A DNA stretch of 64,000 bases from Paenibacillus riograndensis SBR5 (GTDB lineage Bacteria; Bacillota; Bacilli; Paenibacillales; Paenibacillaceae), in NCBI RefSeq assembly GCF_000981585.1, contig NZ_LN831776.1, positions 6,245,187-6,309,186 of the forward strand, read 5' to 3'. Position numbers and translations under genes: made by a program. Under the pieces are notes generated by a model. It saw only the letters and a list, made by a program, of their open reading frames with translations, was not told the DNA's origin and ran no database searches. Shown in pieces: positions 18,198-29,029 of the stretch (position 1 is its first letter; each line of letters starts with the position of its first letter).

Positions 18198-19574
18198 TCA
18201 CCAGCCTTTTTCAGAATTGGGTTGCCGCAAAAGCGTACTGCGCACATCAGAAATCAAATACAGCGTTCCGGAGACGACCGCAAGGTCCTGCTCCGCTGTG
18301 ATCGACTGCAGAAGCTGCAGCGCTTGGCCCCAATCATGTTCTACTTTGATTACCAAATTTTCTTTGGCATATTTCTCACGCAGACGTTCTGCGATTGCCT
18401 GCAGATCTTCCGCGTCCATTTTCTTCCGGAAATCCGGTTCGGTCAGGATGAGCGTATCCACTATAGGCAGTATATGCTTGAAGTATGACTCATGATGCTT
18501 ATTCGCCAGCATCCCCATGAGCAAATTTAATTTATCGTACTTGTAAAACTGAGGCAGGCTTTTGGCCAGGCTCTCTGCACCTTCGGGATTATGCGCCCCG
18601 TCCAGGACAATCCGCGGAGAAGTGCTCACTTCCTCCAGACGTCCCGCCCAAAAGGTGCTGCGGAAGCCTTCCAGCACATCCTCGTCCTCCAGTATAAAAG
18701 CCATATACTGACGCAGGACCTCCAGCGCCATCATCGCCGCAGCGCTATTACTGAGCTGATGCTCGCCTTTCATGGCAATGCCAAGCTCAAGGGAACGGAA
18801 AGGGCCCTTGAAGGTGAAGGTCTGAAGACCGCCGCTGACCACGGCGCTGCCGTAGCTGAAATCTTCTCCGGCAAGATAGAGTTTGGATTTGCTGGCAGCC
18901 GCTTTGGCCTTAAGCACCGCTATGGCCTCCGGCTGGCTTACACAGGTAACCGCCGGGACACCGGGCTTGATGATCCCGGCTTTTTCCCCGGCAATCGCCT
19001 CCAGCGTATCGCCCAGAACATCAGTATGATCGTGGCCGACATTTGTAATGACAGACACAATCGGGGTTACGATATTTGTTACATCCAGCCTTCCCCCAAG
19101 ACCAGTCTCCCATACGACAACATCGGGGTAGCAGACTTCCGCATAATAGAGTATGGCGAGAGCCGTAGCAACCTCGAACATTGTAGGTGAGCCAAGCTCA
19201 GTTTGTGCCATTTCTTCAACCAGCGGATGCAGCCTGTTCGCAAGTTCAGTAAGGACATTCTCAGGAATGTCCACTCCATTGTACTGAAAACGGTTTGTGA
19301 ATTTGGTGATGTAGGGAGACGTAAAAGTCCCCACGCTGTACCCGCTTCTGATCAGCACACTGGTCAGAAAGGCGCAGGTCGAGCCTTTGCCGTTCGTGCC
19401 CGCCACATGAATGAACTTGAGCCTGCGATGGGGCTGGCCCAGCTTCTCCATCAGCCGTTCAATCCGTTCGAGACCCGGGCGGATGCCGAAAGGAATGAGG
19501 CCGTTAATCCAATCCACTGCTTCTGTATAAGAAGTTAAGGGAGCGGTTCCGCCGCTCCCGATCCACTCGTCCAT
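18198..19574 (-). CDS. folC: Bifunctional folylpolyglutamate/dihydrofolate synthase
   Basis: Mur-ligase-fold enzyme that adds glutamates to folates (458 aa). Motifs: P-loop HVAGTNGKGSTCAFL (about 56-70), SPYITKFTNRFQ, WETGLGGRLDVTN and GHDHTDVLG, and DGAHNPEGAESL in the C-terminal domain. It lies 6 nt after valS, as in B. subtilis valS-folC, and its stop is coupled to the murC start. Confidence 0.96.
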   Translation of the reverse strand: MDEWIGSGGTAPLTSYTEAVDWINGLIPFGIRPGLERIERLMEKLGQPHRRLKFIHVAGTNGKGSTCAFLTSVLIRSGYSVGTFTSPYITKFTNRFQYNGVDIPENVLTELANRLHPLVEEMAQTELGSPTMFEVATALAILYYAEVCYPDVVVWETGLGGRLDVTNIVTPIVSVITNVGHDHTDVLGDTLEAIAGEKAGIIKPGVPAVTCVSQPEAIAVLKAKAAASKSKLYLAGEDFSYGSAVVSGGLQTFTFKGPFRSLELGIAMKGEHQLSNSAAAMMALEVLRQYMAFILEDEDVLEGFRSTFWAGRLEEVSTSPRIVLDGAHNPEGAESLAKSLPQFYKYDKLNLLMGMLANKHHESYFKHILPIVDTLILTEPDFRKKMDAEDLQAIAERLREKYAKENLVIKVEHDWGQALQLLQSITAEQDLAVVSGTLYLISDVRSTLLRQPNSEKGW

Positions 19575-19580
19575 AGTCCC

Positions 19581-22304
19581 TTATCCTCTCAGCTCTGCGA
19601 TGCGGGCCAGCACTTTTTCACGCTTGGCGGAATAATCCGCCTGCTTCGCCCGTTCCTCTTCGATGACTTTAGCCGGCGCTTTGGCAACAAAACCCTGGTT
19701 GCCAAGCTTTTTCTCAACGCGCTCTACTTCGCTATTCAGTGTCTGCACTTCTTTTTCCAGACGGATAATTTCCTGTTCGATATCAATCAGCCCTGCCAGC
19801 GGCAGCAGCAGCTCAGCTCCGGTAATCACAGCGGACATCACCTTATCCGGCGTGTTCGGCTCAAGTCCGGCTTCGAAGGAAGAGGTGTTGCAGAAGCGCC
19901 CGATGTAATTATCGTTTTTGGCAATAATGTTCAGGGTCTCATCACTGGCGGCTTTAATGATCAGCTCCACCTTTTTGCTCATTGGAACATTGACTTCAGC
20001 GCGGACATTGCGGACCGCACGGATCACATCCATCAGCAGATTCATTTCCGCCACAGCCTGCGGCTGCTCCAGTGCAGCTTCATACTTCGGCCACTCGGCC
20101 AGCGTAATCGTATCTCCCTCATGCGGCAGATGCTGCCAGATTTCCTCCGTAATGAACGGCATGAACGGGTGAATCAGGCGCAGCGTACGGTCAAGCACAT
20201 AAGCCAGCACGGATTGCGTCTTGGCTTTGGCAGCAGCGTCTTCGCCATACAGCGTAAGCTTGGAGAACTCGATGTACCAGTCGCACAGATCATCCCAAAT
20301 GAAATTGTACAGGAGGCGGCCAGTCTCACCATACTCGTACGCGTCAATTAGACGCGTAATATCGCGAGAAGTTTCGTTCAGGCGGTGTAAAATCCAGCGG
20401 TCTGCTGTCGAAAGCTCGCCGGTAATGTCAATATCTGCAAAGCTTACGCCCTCCAAATTCATCAGGGCAAAGCGTGAGGCATTCCATATTTTGTTGGCAA
20501 AATTACGCGCCTGCTCCACCTTCTCGATGCGGAAACGCAGGTCCTGGCCGGCTGTGATGCCTGTGGAAATCATATAGCGCATGGCATCCGCGCCATACTG
20601 CTCGATAACATCCAGCGGATCAATCCCGTTGCCGAGCGATTTGGACATTTTGCGTCCTTCGGCATCGCGGACCAGACCATGGATCAGCACATCGGAGAAC
20701 GGCTTCTTCCCAGTAAATTCAAGTGCGCTGAAGATCATCCGTGCCACCCAGAAGTAGATTATATCGTATCCGGTAACCAGAACATTGTTCGGGTAATACC
20801 GCTGATAGTCGCTGCTGTTCTCATCCGGCCAGCCCAATGTCGCAAACGGCCACAGGTTGGAGCTGAACCAGGTGTCCAGCACGTCCTCATCCTGTCTCAG
20901 ATCGTCAAGACCGCTGATTCTGCGGGCTTCCTCTTCACTGTCGGCAACAAATACTTCCCCTGTGGATTCGGAGTACCAGGCCGGAATGCGGTGGCCCCAC
21001 CACAGCTGGCGGGAGATGCACCAGTCGCGGATGTTCTCAATCCAGTTCATATAGGTTTTCTCAAAACGTTCCGGAACGAAGTTGACGCCGCTGCCGTCTT
21101 TTTGGGCGGCAATCGCCTTCTCGGCCAGAGGCTGCATCTTTACAAACCACTGTGTGGACAGATAAGGCTCGACTACAGCGCCGGAACGCTCGCTGTGTCC
21201 CACCTGGTGCACATGGTCTTCAATGGAAACCAGAACCCCCTGCTCCTGAAGATCGGCGATAATATTCTTGCGGCATTCACTGCGGTCCTGGCCCTGATAC
21301 GGACCGGCTTCCTCGTTCATGGTTCCGCTCTCGTCCATGACATTAATTTGCGGAAGGTTGTGGCGAAGGCCCACTTCAAAGTCGTTCGGATCATGGGCCG
21401 GGGTGATTTTAACCGCACCGCTGCCGAAATCCTTCTCGACATATTCATCGGCAATCACCGGAATCTCGCGGCCGATGATCGGCAGGATCAAGGTTTTGCC
21501 AATCAGATTCCGATAGCGTTCATCCTCAGGATGCACCGCAACCGCCGTGTCCCCCAGCATCGTTTCCGGACGTGTCGTGGCAACCGTAAGGAAGCCGCTG
21601 CCGTCCTTCAGCGGATAGCGAAGATGATACAGATGGCCGTTAACCTCTTTGTATTCCACCTCAATATCCGACAAAGCTGTACGCGCAGCCGGGTCCCAGT
21701 TGATGATCCGCTTGCCGCGGTAGATCAGGCCCTTCTGGTACAGTTCCACAAATACCTTGCGCACCGCCGCTGCCATCCCCTCATCAAAGGTGAACCGCTC
21801 GCGTGAATAGTCAAGGGACAGGCCCATCTTGGCCCACTGCTCATGAATAGTCTCGGCATACTGGTCCTTCCAGGCCCACACCTGCTCCAGGAATTTCTCG
21901 CGTCCCAGATCATGCCGGGAAATCCCCTGCTGGCGCAGCTTCTGCTCCACCTTCGTCTGGGTGGCAATGCCCGCATGATCGGTTCCGGGCAGCCAAAGGG
22001 TATCGAAACCCTGCATCCGCTTCGTGCGGATCAGAATATCCTGCAGCGTGAAATCGAGCGCATGCCCAATGTGCAGCATCCCCGTTACATTCGGCGGGGG
22101 GATGACAATGCTATAAGGTTCTGCTTCCGGCCGTTTGCCGGCTTCAAAGAAGCCATGCTCCATCCAGTAAGCGTACCATTTCTGTTCTGCCGCCTTCGGA
22201 TCATATGTGGTCGGCATGTCGTTCTGTTTGCTGCCCGGCGTATCAGCCTGTACCGTATCCTGCATATCAGGCAGTTCAGCCGTTTTGTTCTTGTGATCAG
22301 CCAT
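19581..22304 (-). CDS. valS: Valyl-tRNA synthetase
   Basis: Class I aminoacyl-tRNA synthetase, 907 aa. It shows [20 protein letters not shown] (HIGH motif), the editing-domain [36 protein letters not shown], the [16 protein letters not shown] (KMSKS) loop and a C-terminal coiled coil ([20 protein letters not shown]) as expected for ValRS. It has a charged N-terminal extension of about 30 residues before [15 protein letters not shown] 22304 has GGAGGG 7 nt upstream; the in-frame TTG at 22319 overlaps that site. Controlled by the upstream T-box. Confidence 0.98.
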   Translation of the reverse strand: MADHKNKTAELPDMQDTVQADTPGSKQNDMPTTYDPKAAEQKWYAYWMEHGFFEAGKRPEAEPYSIVIPPPNVTGMLHIGHALDFTLQDILIRTKRMQGFDTLWLPGTDHAGIATQTKVEQKLRQQGISRHDLGREKFLEQVWAWKDQYAETIHEQWAKMGLSLDYSRERFTFDEGMAAAVRKVFVELYQKGLIYRGKRIINWDPAARTALSDIEVEYKEVNGHLYHLRYPLKDGSGFLTVATTRPETMLGDTAVAVHPEDERYRNLIGKTLILPIIGREIPVIADEYVEKDFGSGAVKITPAHDPNDFEVGLRHNLPQINVMDESGTMNEEAGPYQGQDRSECRKNIIADLQEQGVLVSIEDHVHQVGHSERSGAVVEPYLSTQWFVKMQPLAEKAIAAQKDGSGVNFVPERFEKTYMNWIENIRDWCISRQLWWGHRIPAWYSESTGEVFVADSEEEARRISGLDDLRQDEDVLDTWFSSNLWPFATLGWPDENSSDYQRYYPNNVLVTGYDIIYFWVARMIFSALEFTGKKPFSDVLIHGLVRDAEGRKMSKSLGNGIDPLDVIEQYGADAMRYMISTGITAGQDLRFRIEKVEQARNFANKIWNASRFALMNLEGVSFADIDITGELSTADRWILHRLNETSRDITRLIDAYEYGETGRLLYNFIWDDLCDWYIEFSKLTLYGEDAAAKAKTQSVLAYVLDRTLRLIHPFMPFITEEIWQHLPHEGDTITLAEWPKYEAALEQPQAVAEMNLLMDVIRAVRNVRAEVNVPMSKKVELIIKAASDETLNIIAKNDNYIGRFCNTSSFEAGLEPNTPDKVMSAVITGAELLLPLAGLIDIEQEIIRLEKEVQTLNSEVERVEKKLGNQGFVAKAPAKVIEEERAKQADYSAKREKVLARIAELRG

Positions 22305-22341
22305 TGTTGAACCCTCCAATTGAATAACATGTTATAAACAC

Positions 22342-22650
22342 AAAAAGACCCTTCGTCTCAAAGGACGAAAGGTCATTCTTTCGCGGTACCACCTTTGTTT
22401 CGCGCTATACAAAATAAACCTCCGCTCCGGTCCCATACGGTTCCAGAAGCTTAACGCGACACTCATGCAGATAACGGCTGCGTCCGGCCACATCCTACCC
22501 TGGTTTTCATATGATGAATACAGGCTTAGAGGGGCGACTCCGGGGCGACTTCGGGGGCTGCATCCTGCGGAAGTTCACAGCAATTACAAATTCCGCTCTC
22601 TGAAGGGCTCACCGCCTACTCTTCCCGTTCCCAGTCTTTTGCTTTTACTT
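22342..22650 (-). promoter_or_regulatory. T-box leader controlling valS
   Basis: About 310 nt between the promoter and valS. The T-box antiterminator sequence AAGGTGGTACCGCG (22382-22395, minus strand) is followed by the terminator: GACCTTTCGTC (22364-22374) pairing with GACGAAGGGTC (22347-22357) then TTTTTG. Stem I contains AGAGAGCGGAA near 22600. A GAAGTCGCC segment near 22550 offers GUC (Val) as specifier codon, which is a candidate reading only. Uncharged tRNA-Val binding is expected to allow read-through into valS-folC-murC. Confidence 0.93.
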
Positions 22651-22656
22651 ATTCCC

Positions 22657-22685
22657 ATAATACATTTAGTACTATTCCTAGTCAA
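22657..22685 (-). promoter_or_regulatory. SigA promoter of the valS T-box transcript
   Basis: TTGACT (22680-22685) and TATTAT (22657-22662) on the minus strand with a 17-nt spacer, immediately upstream of the T-box leader. Confidence 0.8.
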
Positions 22686-22734
22686 CAAAAAGGCTTTCCC
22701 TATTTCAATTCTATCCTTGCAAAGCCGAATTCAC

Positions 22735-24285
22735 TTATTCGTCTGCACCGATATTCACCTTAGCTCCCTTTACGCGGGCTTGTCCGTCAATATCGAGTGT
22801 GCCGATAACCGCGGTATCCGCGGAACCGGCATCAATCGCCGGAGATGCAGTCTGCAAATGGAAATTACTGAGGCTCACGTTCACGAACTTCGGATCGGCA
22901 AACAGTGAGTGTGCATCATTACCGGTTCCTGATTTATAAGCGGTAAAGCCGGTGTAGCCGGTATTTTTCCATGTCCAATTCGCACCGGAGCTGCCGCCTG
23001 GAGCATAGTACAGATTGTAGTCTACGACATTGCCCGAGTTCTTCGTGTATTCGTTGTAGATTAGCACATCAGTGGAGCCGGCTGCGAAAATATTGTTCTT
23101 GATCGTATTGTTTTTGGTATCATACTGCACGTACAGCTGGCCGGCGCCAGCGCCAATGGTGTCATTCTTATAAAGCGTGTTGTTGACGATTGTGCAATTA
23201 ACCGTAGAGCCGCGCTGGTTATCATATCCGCCCATGGCAATACCTGTCTGCCGGTTGCCGTACACCATGTTGCTGCGGATGGTGATGTTGCTGGTCGATT
23301 TGCCGGAATGCTCAGAGGCAATCTCAATGCCGATGTCGTTGTTATAGCTGTAGTTCCGCTCAATGATACTGTCCTTGCCGCCATCGACATAGATGCCACC
23401 GGCTGAATTGCTGTTGTTAGGAAGCTTTTTACCATAAGAAGGATTGTGATTGGAAGTAATATTGTATACCCGGTTGCCGCTGACCAGACCATTGCGCGCC
23501 TGATCGTAGGAAGGATTCGGTGCTGTGCCTTCATAACCAATGATATCAATCCCGATATTGTCATTGTCATGGATGATATTATCCGTCACGGAAAAGGTGT
23601 CCACATTGCCGTTCAGAACCAGCGATTCACTGGAGCCGAGCACCAGATTGTACAGCTCATTGCCGCTGATTCTGACATTGTTGATCGAAGCAGGCGCCTT
23701 AGTGCCATATACGGCGATGCCGTGCGCATCCCGTCCCTGCAGATCACTGCCTGCCGGAGTAGAGGTATTCTTAATATCATGAATTTTGTTATTAGCAAGC
23801 GTAATGTAACTGCCGGAGCCGTGGACATATATGCCGGCCGGCATCACATTCTTGGCGGCTGTGGTATAATTGCGGATTTCGAAGCCTTGAATGGTAATGT
23901 AATTCGCATCTGTCAAGTCTACAATCCCTTCAGCCCCGCTTACAGACAGTCCTGTTCCATCAATAACCGCAGTCTCCGAATTGTAGCTGGTGAACGTAAT
24001 CGGTCCTGCCGCTGCCGAACCTGAGCCGGTAATTTTGAGTTTCTGGTGGTACACGCCTCCACGGACATAAACCGTGCTTCCGGCCACCGCAACATCCGCA
24101 GCATGCTGCAAGGTTTTGAACGGCGCACTGCTCGTTCCCGGGTTGGTGTCGCTGCCGGTTCTCGCCACATAATAGTCAGGCCCCTCAGCATGAGCTGCAG
24201 GCGCCTTCATGTCCCCGATTACTGCACCCAGCACAGCCAGGCTTAACCCTACTCCTACTATCAATGTCCTCCCGAACCTCAACAC
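22735..24285 (-). CDS. Secreted right-handed beta-helix protein (polysaccharide-lyase-like)
   Basis: 516 aa with a signal peptide (about 1-33, cleaved near AAHAEG). The first module, YYVARTGSDTNPGTSSAPFKTLQHAAD, is typical of PL9/DUF1565-type parallel beta-helices. Many Asn/Ile/Gly ladder rungs follow (GNELYNL, DNIIHDND, NNTLYKND), and the end is DIDGQARVKGAKVNIGADE, the usual closing motif of such proteins. No catalytic residues of a specific lyase family can be named from sequence alone, so substrate is unknown; pectin-like or other acidic polysaccharide is plausible. GTG 24285 has GGGAG about 9 nt upstream. It interrupts the spoVID-valS neighbourhood. Confidence 0.82.
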   Translation of the reverse strand: MLRFGRTLIVGVGLSLAVLGAVIGDMKAPAAHAEGPDYYVARTGSDTNPGTSSAPFKTLQHAADVAVAGSTVYVRGGVYHQKLKITGSGSAAAGPITFTSYNSETAVIDGTGLSVSGAEGIVDLTDANYITIQGFEIRNYTTAAKNVMPAGIYVHGSGSYITLANNKIHDIKNTSTPAGSDLQGRDAHGIAVYGTKAPASINNVRISGNELYNLVLGSSESLVLNGNVDTFSVTDNIIHDNDNIGIDIIGYEGTAPNPSYDQARNGLVSGNRVYNITSNHNPSYGKKLPNNSNSAGGIYVDGGKDSIIERNYSYNNDIGIEIASEHSGKSTSNITIRSNMVYGNRQTGIAMGGYDNQRGSTVNCTIVNNTLYKNDTIGAGAGQLYVQYDTKNNTIKNNIFAAGSTDVLIYNEYTKNSGNVVDYNLYYAPGGSSGANWTWKNTGYTGFTAYKSGTGNDAHSLFADPKFVNVSLSNFHLQTASPAIDAGSADTAVIGTLDIDGQARVKGAKVNIGADE

Positions 24286-24429
24286 CAGTCATCAGCTCCC
24301 TGAAAAATAAACTTCACCAGGATGATACCCGTTTGCCCCATTATAACCGGAACTGCAGTGAAGATCGATCAGCGGCAGGCACTTCCGGTATGGTGTAGGT
24401 CATTCTGCGCACACGATAAGCTCCCTTCA

Positions 24430-24593
24430 CGATCGATCCGCAGCCGTTACCGTAACTGCTGAAAAAACAGGATTTTTGGCAAAATAAGGGCTCCTCTGTC
24501 CACTTCAGTCCGTGGATAGAGCCCAATCCTCCTGCATCGCTTATATCCCCGGAGGCTTCCAAGATATCCGCATTTTTTTACAATTTCTTATGC
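24430..24593. repeat. Dispersed intergenic repeat, copy 1 (deleted form)
   Basis: Shares CGATCGATCCGCAGCCGTTAC (24430-24450), GCAAAATAAGG, and CCTCCTGCATCGCTTATATC with the segment at 29201-29490, in the same order and orientation. This copy lacks about 125 nt present inside the other. Both copies lie in noncoding DNA and end just before a strong hairpin. Confidence 0.75.
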
Positions 24594-24594
24594 A

Positions 24595-24639
24595 GCAAAA
24601 AACCAACAGACGTCCTGGTCTCAGGACATCTGTTGGTTT
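24595..24639 (-). terminator. Terminator downstream of spoVID
   Basis: AACCAACAGACGTCCTG (24601-24617) pairs with CAGGACATCTGTTGGTT (24622-24638), one mismatch. The minus strand continues TTTTTTGC. It lies 48 nt after the stop of the spoVID-like gene. Confidence 0.85.
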
Positions 24640-24686
24640 GTGTATGATTGGTGGCTTGAGGCACACCGGACTTCTCACTCCACCGG

Positions 24687-26066
24687 TCAGGGAATGTACA
24701 GAACCTGGCCTTCCTCCACGTTCTGTCCGGAGAGGCGGTTGTACATGACTAATTCTCTTGCGCTTAGCTGGTATTTCTCAGCAATCGTATCCAGCGTTTC
24801 TTCGCGCTGGACAATGCAGAGCCGAACCTTGCGGAACAGCTCCGTACCGCCGCGGCCTCCGATGAACCGGCTTTTCCATTCCGTATCATTGCCGGCATCC
24901 GGTGCTGCCGCCGGGACCGCAGGCTCCTGCTCCTGGGCATGCTGATTCTCTTGTTCCTTATGGGCTCTGCTGGAGCTGAGCAGCGTAGAGTAAGTGAGAG
25001 GCTCCCGTTCCTCAGCCTTCTCTTCTTTTTTGCTGCCGAGCGCGATCTTCAGATCAGGCTTCTCTTCGGGCACCGGCTGGACATCAGGCGCCGTTATAAG
25101 CTCATTCTCACTGGCTGGCAGGGTTTCCGCAGCAGCTTCAGCAGGCGGATTTGCCGCGTTCTCCACAGCCTCCGCAACAGCTTGCGGCTCTTCCTTATGC
25201 ACGGCATGGATTTCCGCTTCCGGCTCACCGGACTCCGCCCCCAGCGCTTCCGTACTGCCTGAAATCCGGGCGATTTCTGCAGGGTTCAAGTCGTTTGCTG
25301 TGAGAGCGTGGCTGGCAACCGGTTCCTGGGGGGCCTTATCCGCCTTCTGCGGGTGTGCGGTTGGTTCAGCGGCAGCATAGCCGGTTGGAGAATCAAAACT
25401 GTGGGTCCGCGCCTTGGGTTCATTGTCCTTATGCGGCGGCTGGGCTGTTGCAGCGGGCCCGGTGTATACCGCTTCATCCGGAAACAGCGGATTCACCGGA
25501 GAAGCCGCAGATTCCACAGAGTTGGCCTCCACCTGCTCATGGGCCGTGATATCCGTTGCTCCTTCACCGTAGGTCCACAGTGAATTCTCATAGAGCGCTT
25601 CATTCTCATGCTCATGCTTGGCAGCTGGAGCTTCCTGTCTCTGCCCTGCCTCTTCAGCAGAATAAGCTACCGTGTACTCCTCCTGCTGCCAGGCCGGCTG
25701 GGTTTCACCGCTGCCGATTCCGCGCAGCGAAAGCACGCCGGTGATATTGACAGTCCGCATCGTAAGCAGGTCAATATCGAAATTCTCGATCTCCACCCCT
25801 ATGTCATCAAGCGAGCTGACCCGTGTCAGCGGAACTGTGATTTCAACGGGAATCGCATGCTCCAGACGCTGGGTCCGGTCATCTTCTCCCCGGTAAAGCC
25901 CGGTAAGCAGCAGCTGACCGTACAGCTCGGCACGATCCTCCCGCTGAATTACCTGAATATCCGGGATCAGCTCAACCTCTTCCAGCTCAGCGATTCCCGG
26001 AAGTTCAGCAGGCAGATGAATGCGTTCATAAATATCAAACCGCAAGCCGTGGGACTGGTCAAACAC
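24687..26066 (-). CDS. spoVID: SpoVID-like spore coat morphogenetic protein with LysM
   Basis: SpoVID drives spore encasement by the coat in Bacillus. The N-terminal 130 residues (GLRFDIYERIHLPAELPG and HAIPVEITVPLTRVSSLDDI) resemble the SpoVID N-domain. A long Ala/Glu/Pro-rich disordered middle follows, and one LysM domain (CIVQREETLDTIAEKYQLSA to EGQVLYIP) closes the protein. I prefer GTG 26066 because AGGAGG lies 9 nt before it; ATG 26090 would place that ribosome site inside the gene. Position between hemL and valS matches B. subtilis spoVID. Confidence 0.82.
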   Translation of the reverse strand: MFDQSHGLRFDIYERIHLPAELPGIAELEEVELIPDIQVIQREDRAELYGQLLLTGLYRGEDDRTQRLEHAIPVEITVPLTRVSSLDDIGVEIENFDIDLLTMRTVNITGVLSLRGIGSGETQPAWQQEEYTVAYSAEEAGQRQEAPAAKHEHENEALYENSLWTYGEGATDITAHEQVEANSVESAASPVNPLFPDEAVYTGPAATAQPPHKDNEPKARTHSFDSPTGYAAAEPTAHPQKADKAPQEPVASHALTANDLNPAEIARISGSTEALGAESGEPEAEIHAVHKEEPQAVAEAVENAANPPAEAAAETLPASENELITAPDVQPVPEEKPDLKIALGSKKEEKAEEREPLTYSTLLSSSRAHKEQENQHAQEQEPAVPAAAPDAGNDTEWKSRFIGGRGGTELFRKVRLCIVQREETLDTIAEKYQLSARELVMYNRLSGQNVEEGQVLYIP

Positions 26067-26208
26067 GGGAAATGTCCTCCTTCTTGGCATAATCTAACCC
26101 TGAGACAAGCCCAGAGCATAAGCCCAAAATGTTACTCCCCTCATGTATATGCTTGAATCCCTAAGGCATGACAACTTTGGACGCAGCTTAATTGAAGGGA
26201 TTATGCGC

Positions 26209-27624
26209 TTACTCACCAATAACCATTTGGGCATCGGGAATGCTATAATTCTGTGGAAGTCCCTCCCGCAAGGCAAGGGCCAGCGGATCTCCCGGCCTCA
26301 TAAGCTCAAGCACATCGGCAGGATGAAAGGCATCAGGCAGTCTTGAGGACACTGCACTTTTGCGCCAGCCTTTGTCTGAGATATTGCCGCGCCGCCCCTT
26401 CTGCAGCGCGACCGCTTTGTGATACGCCATCAGTGTGCCCGCTGCCATCCCATCCAGCGAACGGTTCTGCGCGGCCCAGCTTCGCGCCTGCTTCCCGGTG
26501 CGCATCCGCAGCTCATCGTCCCCCAGCAGCTGTTCAAGCTGCGCCGCCAAAGCTGCGTTGTCCTCGGGCGGGACGACAAATCCCGTCACACCCTGCTGCA
26601 CCATTTCCGGCATTCCTGCCGTTCCGGCCACAATCGGCGCAATTCCGGCAAGCTGGGCCTCCGTCACCGAAAAAGGCTGTGTATCCTGCAGGCTGGGCTG
26701 CACATAAATGTCGGCAGCGGTCAGCGCCGCCGGAATATTGTCTATTTTGCCGGTAAAAAACACACGGTCCTGAATGCCCAGCTCCCGCGCCTGCTCCTGC
26801 AATTCTTCCGTAAGACTGCCAATTCCGGCAATCGCACATACCCAGTCGCGGCGGCTGTGCTGCAGAATTCCCAGAGCGCCTATCAGCACATGCACCCCTT
26901 TGATATATTCAAGACGTCCGGCGTACATAATCACTTTGAGGCCGTCTCCGAACTTCAGCGGGGCAGGCATTGCGGCCTTGGCATCGTACTGCTTCACATC
27001 CATTCCATACGGCAGTATGTGAATCCCCGCTCTGCCTGCACCTTCCCGGTTCACCAGCTGCCCAATCCAGTTCGAAGAGACCAAAATCAGGTCGGAGGAT
27101 CGGACGCCCAGCCCCTCCAGGCGGCGGAAATAGCGCCAGATGGCCCGTTTCTCATAATCTATTCGGGTAAGCTCCGGTTCAATCCCCTTATATTCGAAGT
27201 AGGATTCGTAAGCCAGCGCCCCGTGAAAGCTTGCCACCAGCGGTTTCCGCACCTTCATAATCCGCCGGATGGCATAGGCCGAGATCGGATCCTGCGCATG
27301 GATCACATCATACTTCTCCAGGCCGAGAACTGCTGCCCCGCCCTCAAAGACATAACGGCCAAGCTCAAAGCTGAGAATCCCATGCTCCAGGTACAGATGC
27401 GGAAACCGGCTGGTATCGAACTGAGGCAGCAGCGAGTTGTATAGGACTTTTTTATCAAAGGAAATGCCTTGATCCAGCAGGTAGAGCGTATGATCTTCCG
27501 CACGGGAACCCATCAGCGTCACTTCATGCCCTTGCTCACTCAGCTTGTCAGCCAACTGCTTCATATACGTCCAGATCCCGCCCATATTCGTAAGTCCCCA
27601 GTAGGTGACCAGCAGTATCTTCAT
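26209..27624 (-). CDS. GT4-family glycosyltransferase
   Basis: 471 aa beginning MKILLVTYWGLTNMGGIWTYMKQLA, a GT4 fold with the acceptor-side Gly-rich loop (NMGGIWTY), ASFHGALAYESY and PYGMDVKQYD. The donor-domain MYAGRLEYIKGVHVLIGAL and QPSLQDTQPFSVTEAQLAGIA follow; the E7E-like motif is retained in shape. A 60-residue C-terminal tail is extra. ATG 27624 has GGGGTGA 7 nt upstream. Unrelated closely to the pair at 14-16.5 kb. The likely target is a surface glycan; donor and acceptor cannot be read from sequence. Confidence 0.82.
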   Translation of the reverse strand: MKILLVTYWGLTNMGGIWTYMKQLADKLSEQGHEVTLMGSRAEDHTLYLLDQGISFDKKVLYNSLLPQFDTSRFPHLYLEHGILSFELGRYVFEGGAAVLGLEKYDVIHAQDPISAYAIRRIMKVRKPLVASFHGALAYESYFEYKGIEPELTRIDYEKRAIWRYFRRLEGLGVRSSDLILVSSNWIGQLVNREGAGRAGIHILPYGMDVKQYDAKAAMPAPLKFGDGLKVIMYAGRLEYIKGVHVLIGALGILQHSRRDWVCAIAGIGSLTEELQEQARELGIQDRVFFTGKIDNIPAALTAADIYVQPSLQDTQPFSVTEAQLAGIAPIVAGTAGMPEMVQQGVTGFVVPPEDNAALAAQLEQLLGDDELRMRTGKQARSWAAQNRSLDGMAAGTLMAYHKAVALQKGRRGNISDKGWRKSAVSSRLPDAFHPADVLELMRPGDPLALALREGLPQNYSIPDAQMVIGE

Positions 27625-27787
27625 CAACCTCTCACCCCGGCTCTGAAAAATAAATGGAACAAAGTATTATATGAACAGAAGCCGCAGCCAGACATGGATA
27701 AATGATAAACTTTCCAAAATATCTTTTGATCACGGCCTGAAATTTTCAGGTATAATCGGGATAACTCCTGAAAGGAAGTCAACTGTG

Positions 27788-29029
27788 ATGTCCAAAGCAA
27801 GGCTATTTGACCTATTTTTGTTTGTTGCCTCCCTGGCTATAGCCTTCGGCGCGAGGCACGCTGTGGTGCTGGACTCTACTTATCTCAAAGCTCTGATTCT
27901 CTACTGGGCTTTCTCCAGTTTTTATTTTCAATTGCGCATTGTCACCCGAAGCGGCAACTCCACGATAGATTATGCGATCAGCTATACTTCATCTTTTGGT
28001 ATATTTGCAGGACCTCTGGGCACTTTTTTGTTCGAGGTGCTCTACCGGTTCACTGTGTTTTTCTATAAAAAGAAAACGAAAACATCGGACCCCGGAGAAT
28101 TCCTGGATACCTTTTACAATATTGGTTCCTTTACGCTAGGCGGTTCTGCCGGGTATTACCTGTACACCTTGCTCTATCCTTATGCCGCACAGCTTCCGCT
28201 GGGCTACTGGCTGCTGTTTCTCCTTGTAGTCTGTGTGACGACGCTCCTGTCATCGGGTTTTCTGACGATTACCTGTGCCCTGTCCGGTGATATTACCACC
28301 CGCAAAGAGGCCATGAACATGTTCCTGCGCAGCAGAAATCTTCTGGATTTCAGTAAAGTGGCCCTGTCCAATGCCCTGCTCCTGCGCCTGCTGCAGATGG
28401 GAAAATGGGAAATGCTGATCGCGCTCTTCCTGCTGAACTACATCGTCAGCATCTCCTTTTACTCCAAATCTCAAAGCGCCCAGGATAAATTTGAACGGGA
28501 CAAGTTCGAGCAGATGGCCTACCGTGATTTTTTGACCGGCACCTTCAACCGCGCCCACATGGACAAAATGATGCAGGAGCTGAATCACAGCGGGGAGCAC
28601 ATCGGCATCGTTGTAGCGGACATCGACCGCTTCAAAAAAATCAACGATACCTATAACCACGCCGTCGGCGACCGGGTAATCACCCACTTTGCCCATACGC
28701 TGCAGGCACATATGCAGGATGAGGATATTTTGTTCCGCAGCGGCGGCGAGGAATTCACCATGTTCCTGAGGCATAAATCCTTCTTAGACTGCCGTGCGCA
28801 GATCCAGGGAATCCTGGACACCATTGCCGGACACAGCGTCACCGCTGAGTATGAGGATCAAACGATCGATGTTGAATATACGGCTTCTTTTGGACTCTAT
28901 TATTACCAAGCGGCCCCCGGACAGAAGACCTCTATGGAAAAAGCATATGTCTACGCCGACCAGCTGCTGCTTGAATCCAAAAAACTCGGCCGCAACCGGC
29001 TCACATCCACAAATGAGCTGGAAGCATAG
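27788..29029 (+). CDS. Membrane-bound diguanylate cyclase (GGDEF)
   Basis: 413 aa. About six hydrophobic segments in the first 230 residues form a membrane sensory module, then a GGDEF domain: YRDFLTGTFNRAHMDKMM, VVADIDRFKKINDTYNH and the active-site loop FRSGGEEFTMFL (GGEEF, an active variant). No RxxD inhibitory site is evident before the loop. It should make cyclic di-GMP in response to a membrane signal. AGGAAG lies 9 nt before ATG 27788; a GTG one codon earlier is possible. The only plus-strand large gene in the left block, and an HD-GYP gene sits at 46.4 kb. Confidence 0.9.
   Translation: MSKARLFDLFLFVASLAIAFGARHAVVLDSTYLKALILYWAFSSFYFQLRIVTRSGNSTIDYAISYTSSFGIFAGPLGTFLFEVLYRFTVFFYKKKTKTSDPGEFLDTFYNIGSFTLGGSAGYYLYTLLYPYAAQLPLGYWLLFLLVVCVTTLLSSGFLTITCALSGDITTRKEAMNMFLRSRNLLDFSKVALSNALLLRLLQMGKWEMLIALFLLNYIVSISFYSKSQSAQDKFERDKFEQMAYRDFLTGTFNRAHMDKMMQELNHSGEHIGIVVADIDRFKKINDTYNHAVGDRVITHFAHTLQAHMQDEDILFRSGGEEFTMFLRHKSFLDCRAQIQGILDTIAGHSVTAEYEDQTIDVEYTASFGLYYYQAAPGQKTSMEKAYVYADQLLLESKKLGRNRLTSTNELEA

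Noticed and set aside
20679..21806. 375-codon plus-strand open frame as a gene
   Set aside because: Antisense to valS with its intact HIGH and KMSKS motifs.
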